A stretch of DNA of 64,000 bases from Rheum nobile (lineage: Eukaryota; Streptophyta; Magnoliopsida; Caryophyllales; Polygonaceae), in contig WOAB01000595.1 in the NCBI GenBank assembly GCA_027886185.1, positions 682,001 through 746,000 of the forward strand. Direction: 5' to 3'. Below are positions 1-9,098 of the stretch, in pieces. Position numbers and translations under genes: made by a program. The notes beneath the pieces are model-generated. The model was not told the DNA's origin. It saw only the letters and a list, made by a program, of their open reading frames with translations, and made no database searches. Within the stretch, counting starts at the first letter, position 1; each line of letters begins with the position of its first letter.

Positions 1-143
1 AGGACTAGCAAGTTTTAACGAGAGAAAGAAAAAAAAAATTGCGACAACGGAAGCAGAAGCAAGGGAAATGGACAAGAAAATAATTATGTGAACAATCGAG
101 ACTTGGAATAGCGACTTACAAGACCATTGGCTCTGATGCCAGC
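1..143 (-). mobile_element. Leader of LTR element E1, with primer-binding site at 128-141
   Basis: This is the untranslated leader of a minus-strand LTR retrotransposon whose body runs off the left edge. Positions 128-141 read TGGCTCTGATGCCA. On the minus strand this resembles the usual plant initiator-Met tRNA primer site with one change (CATC for TATC). It lies 2 bases from the LTR that starts at 144. No coding sequence is visible, and the lineage cannot be assigned. Confidence 0.6.
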
Positions 144-908
144 TGATGCGTCCTTGACTACGAATGCCGGCCAAAGTGCCTTGGCAGCGAGGATCTAGGC
201 CTTGATGTGAGTCGCTCGTCTCGGCCTTAAGGCTTGAGGTTCACGTAGCAAAAGATGGGACGCGAGGGAAATGTCATGACACGGTGAAGGTGACGCGATG
301 ACTGGAGTCACGACACACGAACGGTTGAGCGCGATGAATATCACAAAGCGTTAGCGGTGGCGAGCGGTGGCAGATCTGGATCACGGCCTCAAGACTAGGC
401 ATGATGAAGAATAGGGCTCGACGGATCGAGCGTGGCCGTAGCGTCGGCGGCGGAGTGAAGGAGGTGAGAAGATAGATTTAGGGTTTTGACGTCCGATCAA
501 AGGAAGGAGGCAATTAGGGCTCTCAACTTAAGTTTTGATTAAAATAAGACATAACCTTTTACACGAGGTTGAGATGGCCTTATATAGAGGTCGCGGGACT
601 CGGATGGGTTGAGTCTCGCCTAATGGGCTGGCCCACTCAACATGAGTGGAGCACACGCCCGAAATAGAAATCTACTAAAAATAGTAACTTCTAAAAAAAG
701 ATAGTGGCAAAACTAGAAAAGTCTAAAAATAGTAAAAAGAAACTCTAAATGATAATGATAGGCGCCGTTGACGCGGTGCCGAAGGTGACGAGGAGCTTGA
801 GAGATACCGCGATCTCTGGCGCGCCTTGGTTTGCGACGATGCGCATGATCAATGATTGTGTGGCGTTGGCAATGGACTTGGCACGCGATCTTGTTATGGG
901 CCCCTGTG
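144..908 (-). repeat. LTR of element E1, first part (5' LTR of a minus-strand element)
   Basis: The LTR starts TGATGCG and, after a 10.6-kb interruption by the Tekay element, ends GCGCATCA at 11598, so the termini are the inverted pair TGATGC/GCATCA. A second member of the family is at 22059-22771. The shared blocks include the start, the region around the GATCTTGTTAT motif, and the GCTCATGGCTTCC end block. A minus-strand TATA-like run (TATATAAGG) lies at about 578-586. Bases 904-908 (CTGTG) are the left copy of the target duplication made by the Tekay insertion. Confidence 0.75.
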
Positions 909-3282
909 TGTAACACCCCCAAATATATCCTTGAAAGTGTTACCGCCAGTGACCTCAGATTCCACATCCGAAGCCACCTAAGGCTTAACAGTTTATACAA
1001 AACATAAAACAACATATATAATATGAATATCATAACATTCATTTAAACCAACGTCTTAGAATTACATCCATAATCCAAAAACAACAAAACTACAGAGTAG
1101 TCTTTAATATAGAACATGTTTAATACAGCGGAAGTCTTTTAAAATAAATAACACAAAAGTCTTGATCGAGCGATCACCCGCCTAGGATCTCAACCTGATA
1201 AAACTCTTCAAAATTCCATTTGCCTTCATCGTCGTTTCTAGCCTTCATGGAATGGACGTTTATCTGATGTGCCATATGAGACGGATGACACCAGCCAACC
1301 ATGCAAGGGAATATAACCGGTTGGTTAGTCTAATGAAAGACTATGCAAGGGTTAAACAGAAAGGTTCTAAGTAGTCGTATTAGGTTAGACTCATCGCTTC
1401 TTGAATGAAAGCCGATGACGATAGTAAACCTCAATACTTCTACTAAAATTATCCAAAGAATAATGATCGAGAGAAGACTCTGAAAGATTGAGTCTTACGG
1501 AAACATATGAAGAGAAGACTCCAAAAGATTGAGTCTTATTGGAAAGTATGACAATGTTCGGGAACATATAATATTTCCACACAAGCGTTTAAAAGCGACT
1601 TGACTATTTGGGTCCACGACCAACCTCACCGCGTAATGAGAATTTAGATTTGGAAGGTGGACTTACTCTAATCGAAGCCCAGACGAGTTTCCACGTTGTA
1701 CTTCTCGCCCAAGGTTCATTAATTATGTGCATAATCGCACTTGTCTTATTTAATTCCAAAACGTACATTTACGTTATAAGCTTTTATAATATCTCCTCAC
1801 AAGAGATAATATCTCCTCACAAGATATGTAGAAGGAAATAAATCCAGAATATCGGCAACAACTGTGTGCACAAAACCCTGAGTAAGGGTAAGGTCATGAC
1901 TGAAGGATACTAGGGAAAAATCCTCCTAGCACCAGTTATAAAGAAACCACTAGACCTCGCAAGGTACATAGTGTTCCTATGAATACTCGTTCTAACTAAA
2001 CAGTTAAAACATATGAGCAATAATCCACATCAATGCCATCGAGGAAAATAACAGATATAATAGTGTTGTTACTAGCAATATATACAACCTATTATAATAT
2101 CTGTATTTCAATCATATACATATATAATAGCGTTGTTTCTAGCAGTATATACAACCTATTATAATATTCCTTTTTAAATCACATACAGTTATCAAAACTG
2201 TTCCCAGACGAAAACAATATTCATCCCAAATTAATTAACAATTAAACAATTGATAATTAATATAAATATGGAATGATAAGCAAGAGCGAACCGCCACTTG
2301 CCTTAGATTAGACGAAGCTCAAAGACAACGGGTTTCCGGGTCCGAAACGAGGACAAAACTCGGATTTCAGATCCCTACGGAATGACCCATAACGAAACCC
2401 TAAGTTAGATTCGATAATAAAATATATGAATCTAAGGAAAGACGAACGAAATCGAAAGAACGGAAATCCCAAACGAGATCACAAAGCCCAAGCCATAACC
2501 ACGAGTGCCCAGGCACACCGCGGGTGCGGCGGCTCTGCCGCGGGTGCGGTCGTCCGGAATGAAGAACTCTGACGACACGACGAGGAAGAAAACCTCACCG
2601 GGGAAGACGACGTGGGCTCGACTCGTGGTGGCTCCGACTTCTGGATTCCTTGGACTTCTAAAGGACCACCTTGAGAGCACCACCACTTCTAACAAGAGCT
2701 CCGACGAAGAAAGAAGCTTTTTCGGCGAGAGCTTGAGCTTTCCGGCGTCAATGGAACAAGAGGAAGAAAGAGAGAGAGAGAGCTCGGATTGGGTGCCTTT
2801 ATCAGCCTCCAAGTCTTCTCCTTTTATAGGCCAAGAAAGCAGCACCCCAAATTGCCTCGCCCCCAACCGGATGGGACAAGCAGCTCAGGTGGCGCGACGA
2901 TCGAAGTCGGCGGAGCAGAAGAACAATGATGACACTGCGGGGTGCGGTGAACCCCCACCTGACCGCCTCAGAAATTGGCCTTTCACCGCGGGTGCGGTGG
3001 ACTGACCGCGGGTGCGGTCAAGGCCAATTTCTGTGCCTTTTATCCTCTTTTGTCCGGGAAAATGTATGGGCATGGTTTTTAACCCCAGAATTTATATGTT
3101 TGTATCGAAACAAATATTCTAAGTCCCGAAAATACATCGAATGTATTTTATACCACTCAAGGAATTATTACGGAGATCAAGGATTTTACAGAAAATCCAA
3201 ACTCCTCTGAAAATAATCTGACTAGTAGTACGAGAGTTGGAAAATTACCAAAATGCCCTTTACTAAAATGAGGGGTATTACA
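909..3282 (-). repeat. 3' LTR of the Tekay-like element
   Basis: This LTR is 2,374 bp with TG..CA ends. A minus-strand TATA box (TATAAAA, complement of 2822-2828) precedes the presumed transcription start. GC-rich inverted repeats of the form ACCGC-GGGT-GCGGT lie upstream of it at 2986-3022, with a degenerate copy at 2933-2950. Further copies lie downstream of it at 2515-2555. A 20-base T-C-T-C-A type direct repeat sits near 1790-1825. Open frames here on either strand are not conserved between the two LTRs and are not called as genes. Confidence 0.92.
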
Positions 3283-3294
3283 TCACCCTCCCTT
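3283..3294 (-). other. Polypurine tract of the Tekay-like element
   Basis: On the minus strand this reads AAGGGAGGGTGA and directly abuts the 3' LTR start (TGTAATACCCC). Position and composition fit the plus-strand primer of reverse transcription. Confidence 0.8.
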
Positions 3295-3318
3295 ACAAAA
3301 AAAGTTTCGACCCCGAAA

Positions 3319-3666
3319 CTAGGCTGAAAATAGCTCGGGAAAATGACTAAGTATATCCGCCTCAGTCTTCCAGGTTTCCCAAGTAACATCTTCAGTTCCT
3401 GACTTGGACCATAAAATCCGTACCAAAGGTACCACCTTGCTGCGTAACTGCTTCTCACGGCGCTCAAGAATACGCTCCGGTATCTCCTCGTAGGTACCAT
3501 TTGTCTGAATTTCGATGTCTTCATAACTCAGCACATGAGACTCATCTGGCACGTACTTCCTCAACAAGGATACGTGGAACACGTTATGCACTGGATGTGC
3601 CGACGACGGCAATGCCAATCGATACGCTAGAGACCCAACTCTGTCAAGGATCTCAAACGGTCCCAC
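3319..3666 (-). CDS. Integrase C-terminus and chromodomain of the Tekay-like element (frameshifted)
   Basis: The frame opens at MGPFEILDRVGSLAYRLALP, the GPF/Y module that ends the integrase. It runs through LHNVFH-like residues (HPVHNVFHVSLLRKY) to a chromodomain-like segment with RILERREKQLRSKVVPLVRI and WETWKTEADI. In living members the chromodomain steers integration toward marked chromatin. It is in a different frame from the integrase core (3627-5453). The junction near 3700-3710 needs one net base change to restore register, so this copy is frameshifted. Stop codon at 3319-3321, just before the polypurine tract. Confidence 0.85.
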   Translation of the reverse strand: MGPFEILDRVGSLAYRLALPSSAHPVHNVFHVSLLRKYVPDESHVLSYEDIEIQTNGTYEEIPERILERREKQLRSKVVPLVRILWSKSGTEDVTWETWKTEADILSHFPELFSA

Positions 3667-5453
3667 GTAGCGAGGGTTAAGCTTCCCACGCTTACCGAAT
3701 CTAACACACCTTTGGATGGTGACACCCTGACAAATACTTTGTCACCAACCTCAAACTTGACATTCCTACGCTTCAGATCTGCATACGACTTTTGTCGACT
3801 CTGAGCTGTCAACATCCTTTGTCTAATTAAAGCAATGTCCGAGGCAGTCCTTTTGACTAACTCCGGTCCAAGAAGAACCTTGTCGGCATTCTCATCCCAA
3901 CAAATCGGAGATCTGCACCTTCGACCGTACAAAGCCTCGAATGTAACCATCTTAATGGTAGCATGCCAGCTGTTATTGTATGTGAACTCAGTCAGACTCA
4001 GGCTGTTCTCCCAGCTAGTCGGACGATCGAGTACACAAGCTCTCAGCATGTCTTCCAAGGTCTGGATGGTCCTCTCAGACTGTCCATCCGTCTGAGGATG
4101 AAACGCAGTACTGAATCTCAACTCGGTTCCCATGGCCTTGTGGAGTTCTTTCCAGAATCTCGACATGAATCGGCCATCACGATCCGATACAATGGTCTTT
4201 GGAGTACCATGCAAACGGACAATCTCGTGTAGAAACACTTCAGATAGCTTCTGGGTTCCCCATGTTGACTTGATAGCCACGAAGTGAGCATTCTTCGTGA
4301 GCCTGTCAATGATTACCCATATAACATCCTTTTGACTTTGAGCCTTTGGTAGCCCTGTGACGAAATCCATAGCAATATCCTCCCATTTCCATTCTGGTAC
4401 TGGAAGAGGTAGTAACTCACCACCTGGTCTGCGGTGTTCTATCTTGACCTTCTGACAAGTCAAGCATTTCGCCACAAACTCTGCTACATCCCACTTCATG
4501 TTGGGCCACCAGAACTTCTTCCTGAGGTCCTTGTATATCTTGTTAGAGCCTGGATGTACAGAATAAGCTGACGAATGGGCCTCCTTTATCACCAACTGGC
4601 GAAGACCATCAACGTCAGGCACACAAATCCGGTCCTGAAACCAGAGTGATCCATCTTCCTGAATCACGAAACCGGGAGCTTTCCCGTCCATTTCTAAGAT
4701 CACGTCATCAACCTTCTTCTCCTTGATTTGATCAAGTAGCGTAGCTTGAATCTCAAGCATACTCAGGTATCCTTGATGTTGATCGTACAAGACTTTTATC
4801 TCGCACAACCTTTGGTTCAGCTTGGTCTGAGCAGTAAGTAGAGCCACTACAGTCTCGTGCGGCGTCTTTTGGCTCAATGCATCGGCTACTACATTAGCCT
4901 TGCCCGGATGATACAGCAACTCGATGTCGTAGTCTTTGAGTAGCTCTAACCAGCGACGTTGTCTCATATTCAGCTCCTTCTGAGTGAACACGTACTTGAG
5001 ACTTTTATGGTCAGTGAAGACTTGGCATCTCACACCATAGAGATAGTGTCTCCAAATCTTCAATGCAAACACTACTGCTGCTAATTCTAGATCATGCGTC
5101 GGATAGTTTGCTTCATAGGTTTTCAATTGTCTAGATGCGTATGCAATAACCTTGCCTTTCTGCATCAGCACACATCCTAACCCATTCTTCGAAGCATCAC
5201 TATAGACCACATAACCATCATTCCCTTCCGGTAGCGCTAACACTGGTGCAGAGGTCAGACATTGTTTCAACTTCTGAAAACTGGCCTCGCACTTGTCATC
5301 CCAGACAAACTTCTTGTGGACTTTGCAGAGCAAACCGGTCATAGGTAGAGCGATCTTAGAAAATCCCTCCATGAACCGTCTATAATATCTAGCAAGTCCA
5401 AGAAAACTGCGCACCTCCTTCACATTTTGAGGCCGCTTCCAATTTGCTACCAC
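3627..5453 (-). CDS. RNase H and integrase part of pol, Tekay-like element (broken)
   Basis: A 608-residue frame. Residues 1-60 are the end of reverse transcriptase (VRSFLGLARYYRRF). RNase H follows at about 70-200 with acidic residues in YSDAS, DLELAAV, TDHKSL and VVADALS, so its catalytic set looks intact. Integrase begins with the HHCC zinc site (H-SSAYSVHPG and KCLTCQ, about 290-335). The catalytic core has D in WEDIAMDFV, D in VSDRDGRF and E in GQSERTIQ. It is separated from the upstream RT frame by an in-frame TAG at 5463-5465 and another at 5559-5561. Its end is a frameshifted tail; the true continuation is the chromodomain frame at 3319-3666. Confidence 0.92.
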   Translation of the reverse strand: MVANWKRPQNVKEVRSFLGLARYYRRFMEGFSKIALPMTGLLCKVHKKFVWDDKCEASFQKLKQCLTSAPVLALPEGNDGYVVYSDASKNGLGCVLMQKGKVIAYASRQLKTYEANYPTHDLELAAVVFALKIWRHYLYGVRCQVFTDHKSLKYVFTQKELNMRQRRWLELLKDYDIELLYHPGKANVVADALSQKTPHETVVALLTAQTKLNQRLCEIKVLYDQHQGYLSMLEIQATLLDQIKEKKVDDVILEMDGKAPGFVIQEDGSLWFQDRICVPDVDGLRQLVIKEAHSSAYSVHPGSNKIYKDLRKKFWWPNMKWDVAEFVAKCLTCQKVKIEHRRPGGELLPLPVPEWKWEDIAMDFVTGLPKAQSQKDVIWVIIDRLTKNAHFVAIKSTWGTQKLSEVFLHEIVRLHGTPKTIVSDRDGRFMSRFWKELHKAMGTELRFSTAFHPQTDGQSERTIQTLEDMLRACVLDRPTSWENSLSLTEFTYNNSWHATIKMVTFEALYGRRCRSPICWDENADKVLLGPELVKRTASDIALIRQRMLTAQSRQKSYADLKRRNVKFEVGDKVFVRVSPSKGVLDSVSVGSLTLATWDRLRSLTELGL

Positions 5454-5558
5454 TTCAATCTTCTAGGGATCAACCATAACCCCATTCTCATTGATCACAT
5501 GGCCTAAGAAAGCCACTTCCTTGATACAAAAGTCACACTTAGACAACTTTGCGTATAG

Positions 5559-6656
5559 CTAATTCTGTCTAAGGACTGACAAGGTAATCCGAAGATGTTC
5601 CTCGTGAGCTTCCTCGCTCGGGGAATAGATCAAAATGTCGTCGATGAAGACCACTACGAACTTATCCAAGTATTGGTGGAAACATCGATGCATTAGATCC
5701 ATGAAAACTGCTGGAGCATTGGTAAGTCCAAATGGCATGACTACGAACTCGTAGTGACCATATCTCGTCCGGAAAGCAGTCCTCGGAATATCCTCCTCAC
5801 GAATTTTGAGCTGATGGTAACCATATCTCAGATCGATTTTGGAAAAGACTTTAGCTCCTTGCAGTTGATCCAACATATCATCAATCCTCGGCAACGGATA
5901 CTTGTTCTTGATCGTGACTTTATTCAACTCTCGATAGTCGATACAAAGTCGGAACGATCCATCATTCTTCTTGATGAACAAGACTAGAGCGCCCCAAGGT
6001 GATGCGCTCGGCCTTATATAGCCCTTCTCAAGAAGATCCTCGAATTGCTTCTCCAACTCTTGCATCTCAACAGGAGCCATCCGGTACGGTGCCTTAGAGA
6101 TCGGCGCGATACCAGGCTCGAGATCAATGGTAAACTCCACGTCACGATACGGGGGTACACCAGAAATTTCCTCTGGAAAGACATCCGAAAACTCATGAAT
6201 GACTGGAATATCAAGAGCTGATGGCTCATCTTTCTTGGGCTCGTCCAGATAGCACAGGTACCCAACATAACCTTGTCGAAGTAGCTTAAACGCAGCCATC
6301 GCATTGATAAGCCTGCCGTTATCAGCGTCATTACGACCCTTGAATTTGCATACAAACTGGCCCCCAGATGATACCGTCACAGTTCTTAAGCTAAAATCGA
6401 TTACCGCCCCATGACGCGTCAGCCAATCCATACCGAGAATAATGTCGTATGGAGCCATGGCTATACAGATCAAATCTGCTTCGAACTTCTTACCCTGGAT
6501 GGTAATCGGAAATTCTGACAGACACTTGGTGCCCATTAAATGTTCACCATTAGAAAGATTCACAACGAAAGACTCACAAGCCTCGTTGCATACTAAGCCT
6601 AACTTACTAACACAACTCTCCGAGATAAAAGATTGGGTAGCACCCGAATCAAACAA
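5559..6656 (-). CDS. Protease and reverse transcriptase part of pol, Tekay-like element (broken)
   Basis: The aspartic protease active site is LFDSGATQSFIS near residue 1. Reverse transcriptase starts near residue 190 (YRELNKVTIKNKYPLPRIDD) and carries FSKIDLRYGYHQ, MPFGLTNAPAVF and the catalytic VVFIDDILIYS, so its active-site aspartates are present. The frame stops at a TAG (5559-5561) inside the normally continuous pol. Upstream, an in-frame stop at 6693-6695 separates it from gag. All these pieces are in one frame, so single nonsense changes, not large deletions, broke the polyprotein. Confidence 0.92.
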   Translation of the reverse strand: MFDSGATQSFISESCVSKLGLVCNEACESFVVNLSNGEHLMGTKCLSEFPITIQGKKFEADLICIAMAPYDIILGMDWLTRHGAVIDFSLRTVTVSSGGQFVCKFKGRNDADNGRLINAMAAFKLLRQGYVGYLCYLDEPKKDEPSALDIPVIHEFSDVFPEEISGVPPYRDVEFTIDLEPGIAPISKAPYRMAPVEMQELEKQFEDLLEKGYIRPSASPWGALVLFIKKNDGSFRLCIDYRELNKVTIKNKYPLPRIDDMLDQLQGAKVFSKIDLRYGYHQLKIREEDIPRTAFRTRYGHYEFVVMPFGLTNAPAVFMDLMHRCFHQYLDKFVVVFIDDILIYSPSEEAHEEHLRITLSVLRQN

Positions 6657-6692
6657 TATACATACTGAAGTAGAATAAAGGTATAAAGTACC

Positions 6693-7658
6693 TTAAGCAA
6701 TTGGAGCATTGGGTCCATCCGCCTCACGCATCTCGTAAAGGCGTTGACCCTGACCTCCGGAAGCAGCTGGGGCTTTCCCCTTGTTTTGCGCAGTCGTCTG
6801 CGTTGAAGGACTAGGAGCTTCCACTGGTCTAAACCTAGGTCGATTGTTCTGACTAACAGACCCTTCATGTGATTCAACTCCTTTCTGCCTTCTCTGCGGA
6901 CAAAATGTATGCATGTGCCCCACCTTTCCACAGCCAAAACACGTCTTCTTCTCCTTCGAGCACTCATTGCTCTTGTGCCCGTGCATACCACAGTTGTAGC
7001 ACTGGATCAGATTCTTGCCCTGACCCGAAAACTACGTAGACCCTCCATGAGTCATATCCGTTTTCGTTCGGCCAGATTTGGCAAAGTTAGACGGTGGCGC
7101 GAGATGTTTGAATCCACTCGCCTGAGGCTGATTCTGCATTGACCTCTGGCGATTATGTTTCTTTGTCGACTCTTCCAGAGTCACTTCCAACTTGTAGGCT
7201 GCATCCACGTATTGCTCCAGAGTAGAGCATCCATGGCGCACCATCAGTGGCTTAATGTCTGGATTCATGCACTCATGGAAATGCCAGATCTTTTGCTCAT
7301 CATTGGACACCTCCGGCCCATCATATTGTAGAAGATGATTGAACTTGGCCGCAAGCTCAGTCACTTTCAATCCATCCATCTTCGGATAGAGGAACTCCTT
7401 ATGTTTTTCTTCCCTCATAGCTCGGGAGAAGAAACGATCAGTCATTTTGGCTTTGAACATCCCCCAGTTCAAACCAGGGTGATCAGATAGGCCGGTACCT
7501 TCCCTCCACTCGCTAGCTACCTCCTTCAGCTGAAGGAAAGCAATGTGCACCTTCTCAGCTTCAGTGCACTCAACATTGCGGAACAATCGCTCCATGTGCG
7601 AGAACCAATATGCCACTCTGACTGGCTCTCCTTTCCTATCATAACAGTCAGGCCTCAT
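6693..7658 (-). CDS. Gag with two zinc knuckles, Tekay-like element (one internal stop)
   Basis: The first part (7658-7032) has the retrotransposon gag core, with WFSHMERLFRNVECTE, VASEWREG and FLYPKMDGLKVTELAAKFN, which packages the RNA. It ends at a TAG at 7032-7034. In the same frame, just beyond the stop, are two CCHC knuckles: CYNCGMHGHKSNEC and CFGCGKVGHMHTFC, both C-x2-C-x4-H-x4-C. Gag-like residues continue upstream of 7658 toward about 7790 (NIHVPREDAVRNRRDYGRAL), so the ATG at 7658 is probably not the true start. Confidence 0.9.
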
Positions 7659-7852
7659 AGAGCTTATGGCCTTCAGTGCTCGGCCATAGTCGCGTCTATT
7701 CCTGACCGCATCTTCTCGGGGTACATGGATATTTGGCTCCTCGAATGGGAATCTCCCGAGCGAAAAGACAAAATTGCTCGGAGACTATAGTTCTTAACAA
7801 AAAGAACACTGAAATACTACAAAGGAACTACTAAAGTCAACATTGTCCCTTA

Positions 7853-8882
7853 TCATGGCGCCCTGAAATGTTTCCTGTAAGGCAAACTTCTCATACAAGG
7901 CTTCTTCGAACGGGGTTTACCATCGGAATCCGGCGATGGACTTCTCACCCTGCTCGGCCCTGGAGCACACAGCTCATCCCTTGGTCCTGGTGCCCTCGGC
8001 CTTACCCTAGGCGCGGGAACACTCTGACCAATCTCATCAGATCCCGGTAGGTAGCAAAACTCCTCCAGAAATCCTGGTTGGAAGTCTGCCCTATTCACCT
8101 CATACAAAGGATCGAGTAGCAATCTTGCTTGGCGGATGTACTCCCGGAGTTCGCGGACGTCCCCAATCATTTGGGTGAGACCGACCTCAGTCTCGAAGGT
8201 CCTCTCCTCCATGTCGTTTAGGGCATTCGGCCACTCCTCCAATCGTCTCTCCTGCAATTGGGGTCTTGGCATGTTGAGTCGGGACTACAACTGGTGTACC
8301 CATCGACTCCCATGGCCTTGCCCTCAAACGAGCACGTTCAACCGTCTCATCCACCTGACAATGCGCTTCAGCACTAATCGCCTCCCAAGTGGCAGGAGAC
8401 AATGGTGAATACTCCCGCTCAGGTGGCAACTCCGGACTAGGGGGAACGAACTGTACCCCTGGGTCCTCACAGTCCACCAGCAAGTGTTCTAGGCCATTGG
8501 ACTCGTAGCCCTGACCCTCGAGGTCCTCCTCGGGATTCTCTTCCTCTTTTGGATCCTCCTCGGGATCCTCTTCCGGATCCTCCTCGGGAATAGACTCGAT
8601 CATGAAGTCGTCGTCGAAGTACCCTCTTGCGTACTCTAACGGCTCCCCTTCATCCTCAGTGTCCTCCCTCGGCTCCTCCTCGGGCTCCGTCACAAGAACC
8701 TCGGTATTATCGGACACTAATACTACCGACTCAGGGAGTACGGTCTTCACCTCCTCAGGTGGACTACTGGGTTCCCCAACCTCAAAGCATCGCAGGGGAA
8801 CCTGGAACTCAAGCCTCACTGGAGATGGCAGAGCCACCTCGGCTTCTTCCGAGTTCCTTTGAAGAGAACATAATGGACCCAT
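7853..8882 (-). CDS. Acidic upstream frame of the Tekay-like element (frameshifted)
   Basis: Two overlapping frames (8882-8187 and 8272-7853) lie between the primer site and gag. The first is strongly acidic, with tandem EEDPEEDPEEDP and EPEEEPREDTEDEGE. The second has a likely helical stretch (EEWPNALNDMEERTFETEVG..DVRELREYIRQARLL) followed by a proline/arginine-rich tail. One frameshift around 8190-8270 would join them. I do not recognise a family. It may be the amino-terminal part of a long gag or a separate small protein. The ATG at 8882 is the first good one after the primer site. Confidence 0.55.
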
Positions 8883-9080
8883 ATCTACGGGCGACGAGAA
8901 GAGAGTTAGTCTTTCTAAATATAGAAGTGAACTTACTATATCAGACTAAAGAGAAGGCACGACTAGAACGGCAGAATGTTTTTCAAGCGAAATTTTTTAT
9001 TTGGAAATTCAAATCCTTCAAAAATATTTTTCAGTTCAAAACGAGTAAATGGTTTATACAATCTCAACCCGTTTTTTTTT

Positions 9081-9094
9081 TGGCTCTGATACCA
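9081..9094 (-). other. Primer-binding site (initiator-Met tRNA) of the Tekay-like element
   Basis: The minus strand reads TGGTATCAGAGCCA, the standard plant iMet primer site, 4 bases from the 5' LTR that begins at 9099. Confidence 0.93.
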
Positions 9095-9098
9095 AATC

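Noticed and set aside
2505..3005. Protein-coding gene in the Tekay LTR (either strand)
   Set aside because: The frame is not kept in the second LTR, where indels break it; composition reflects the GC-rich motif array.
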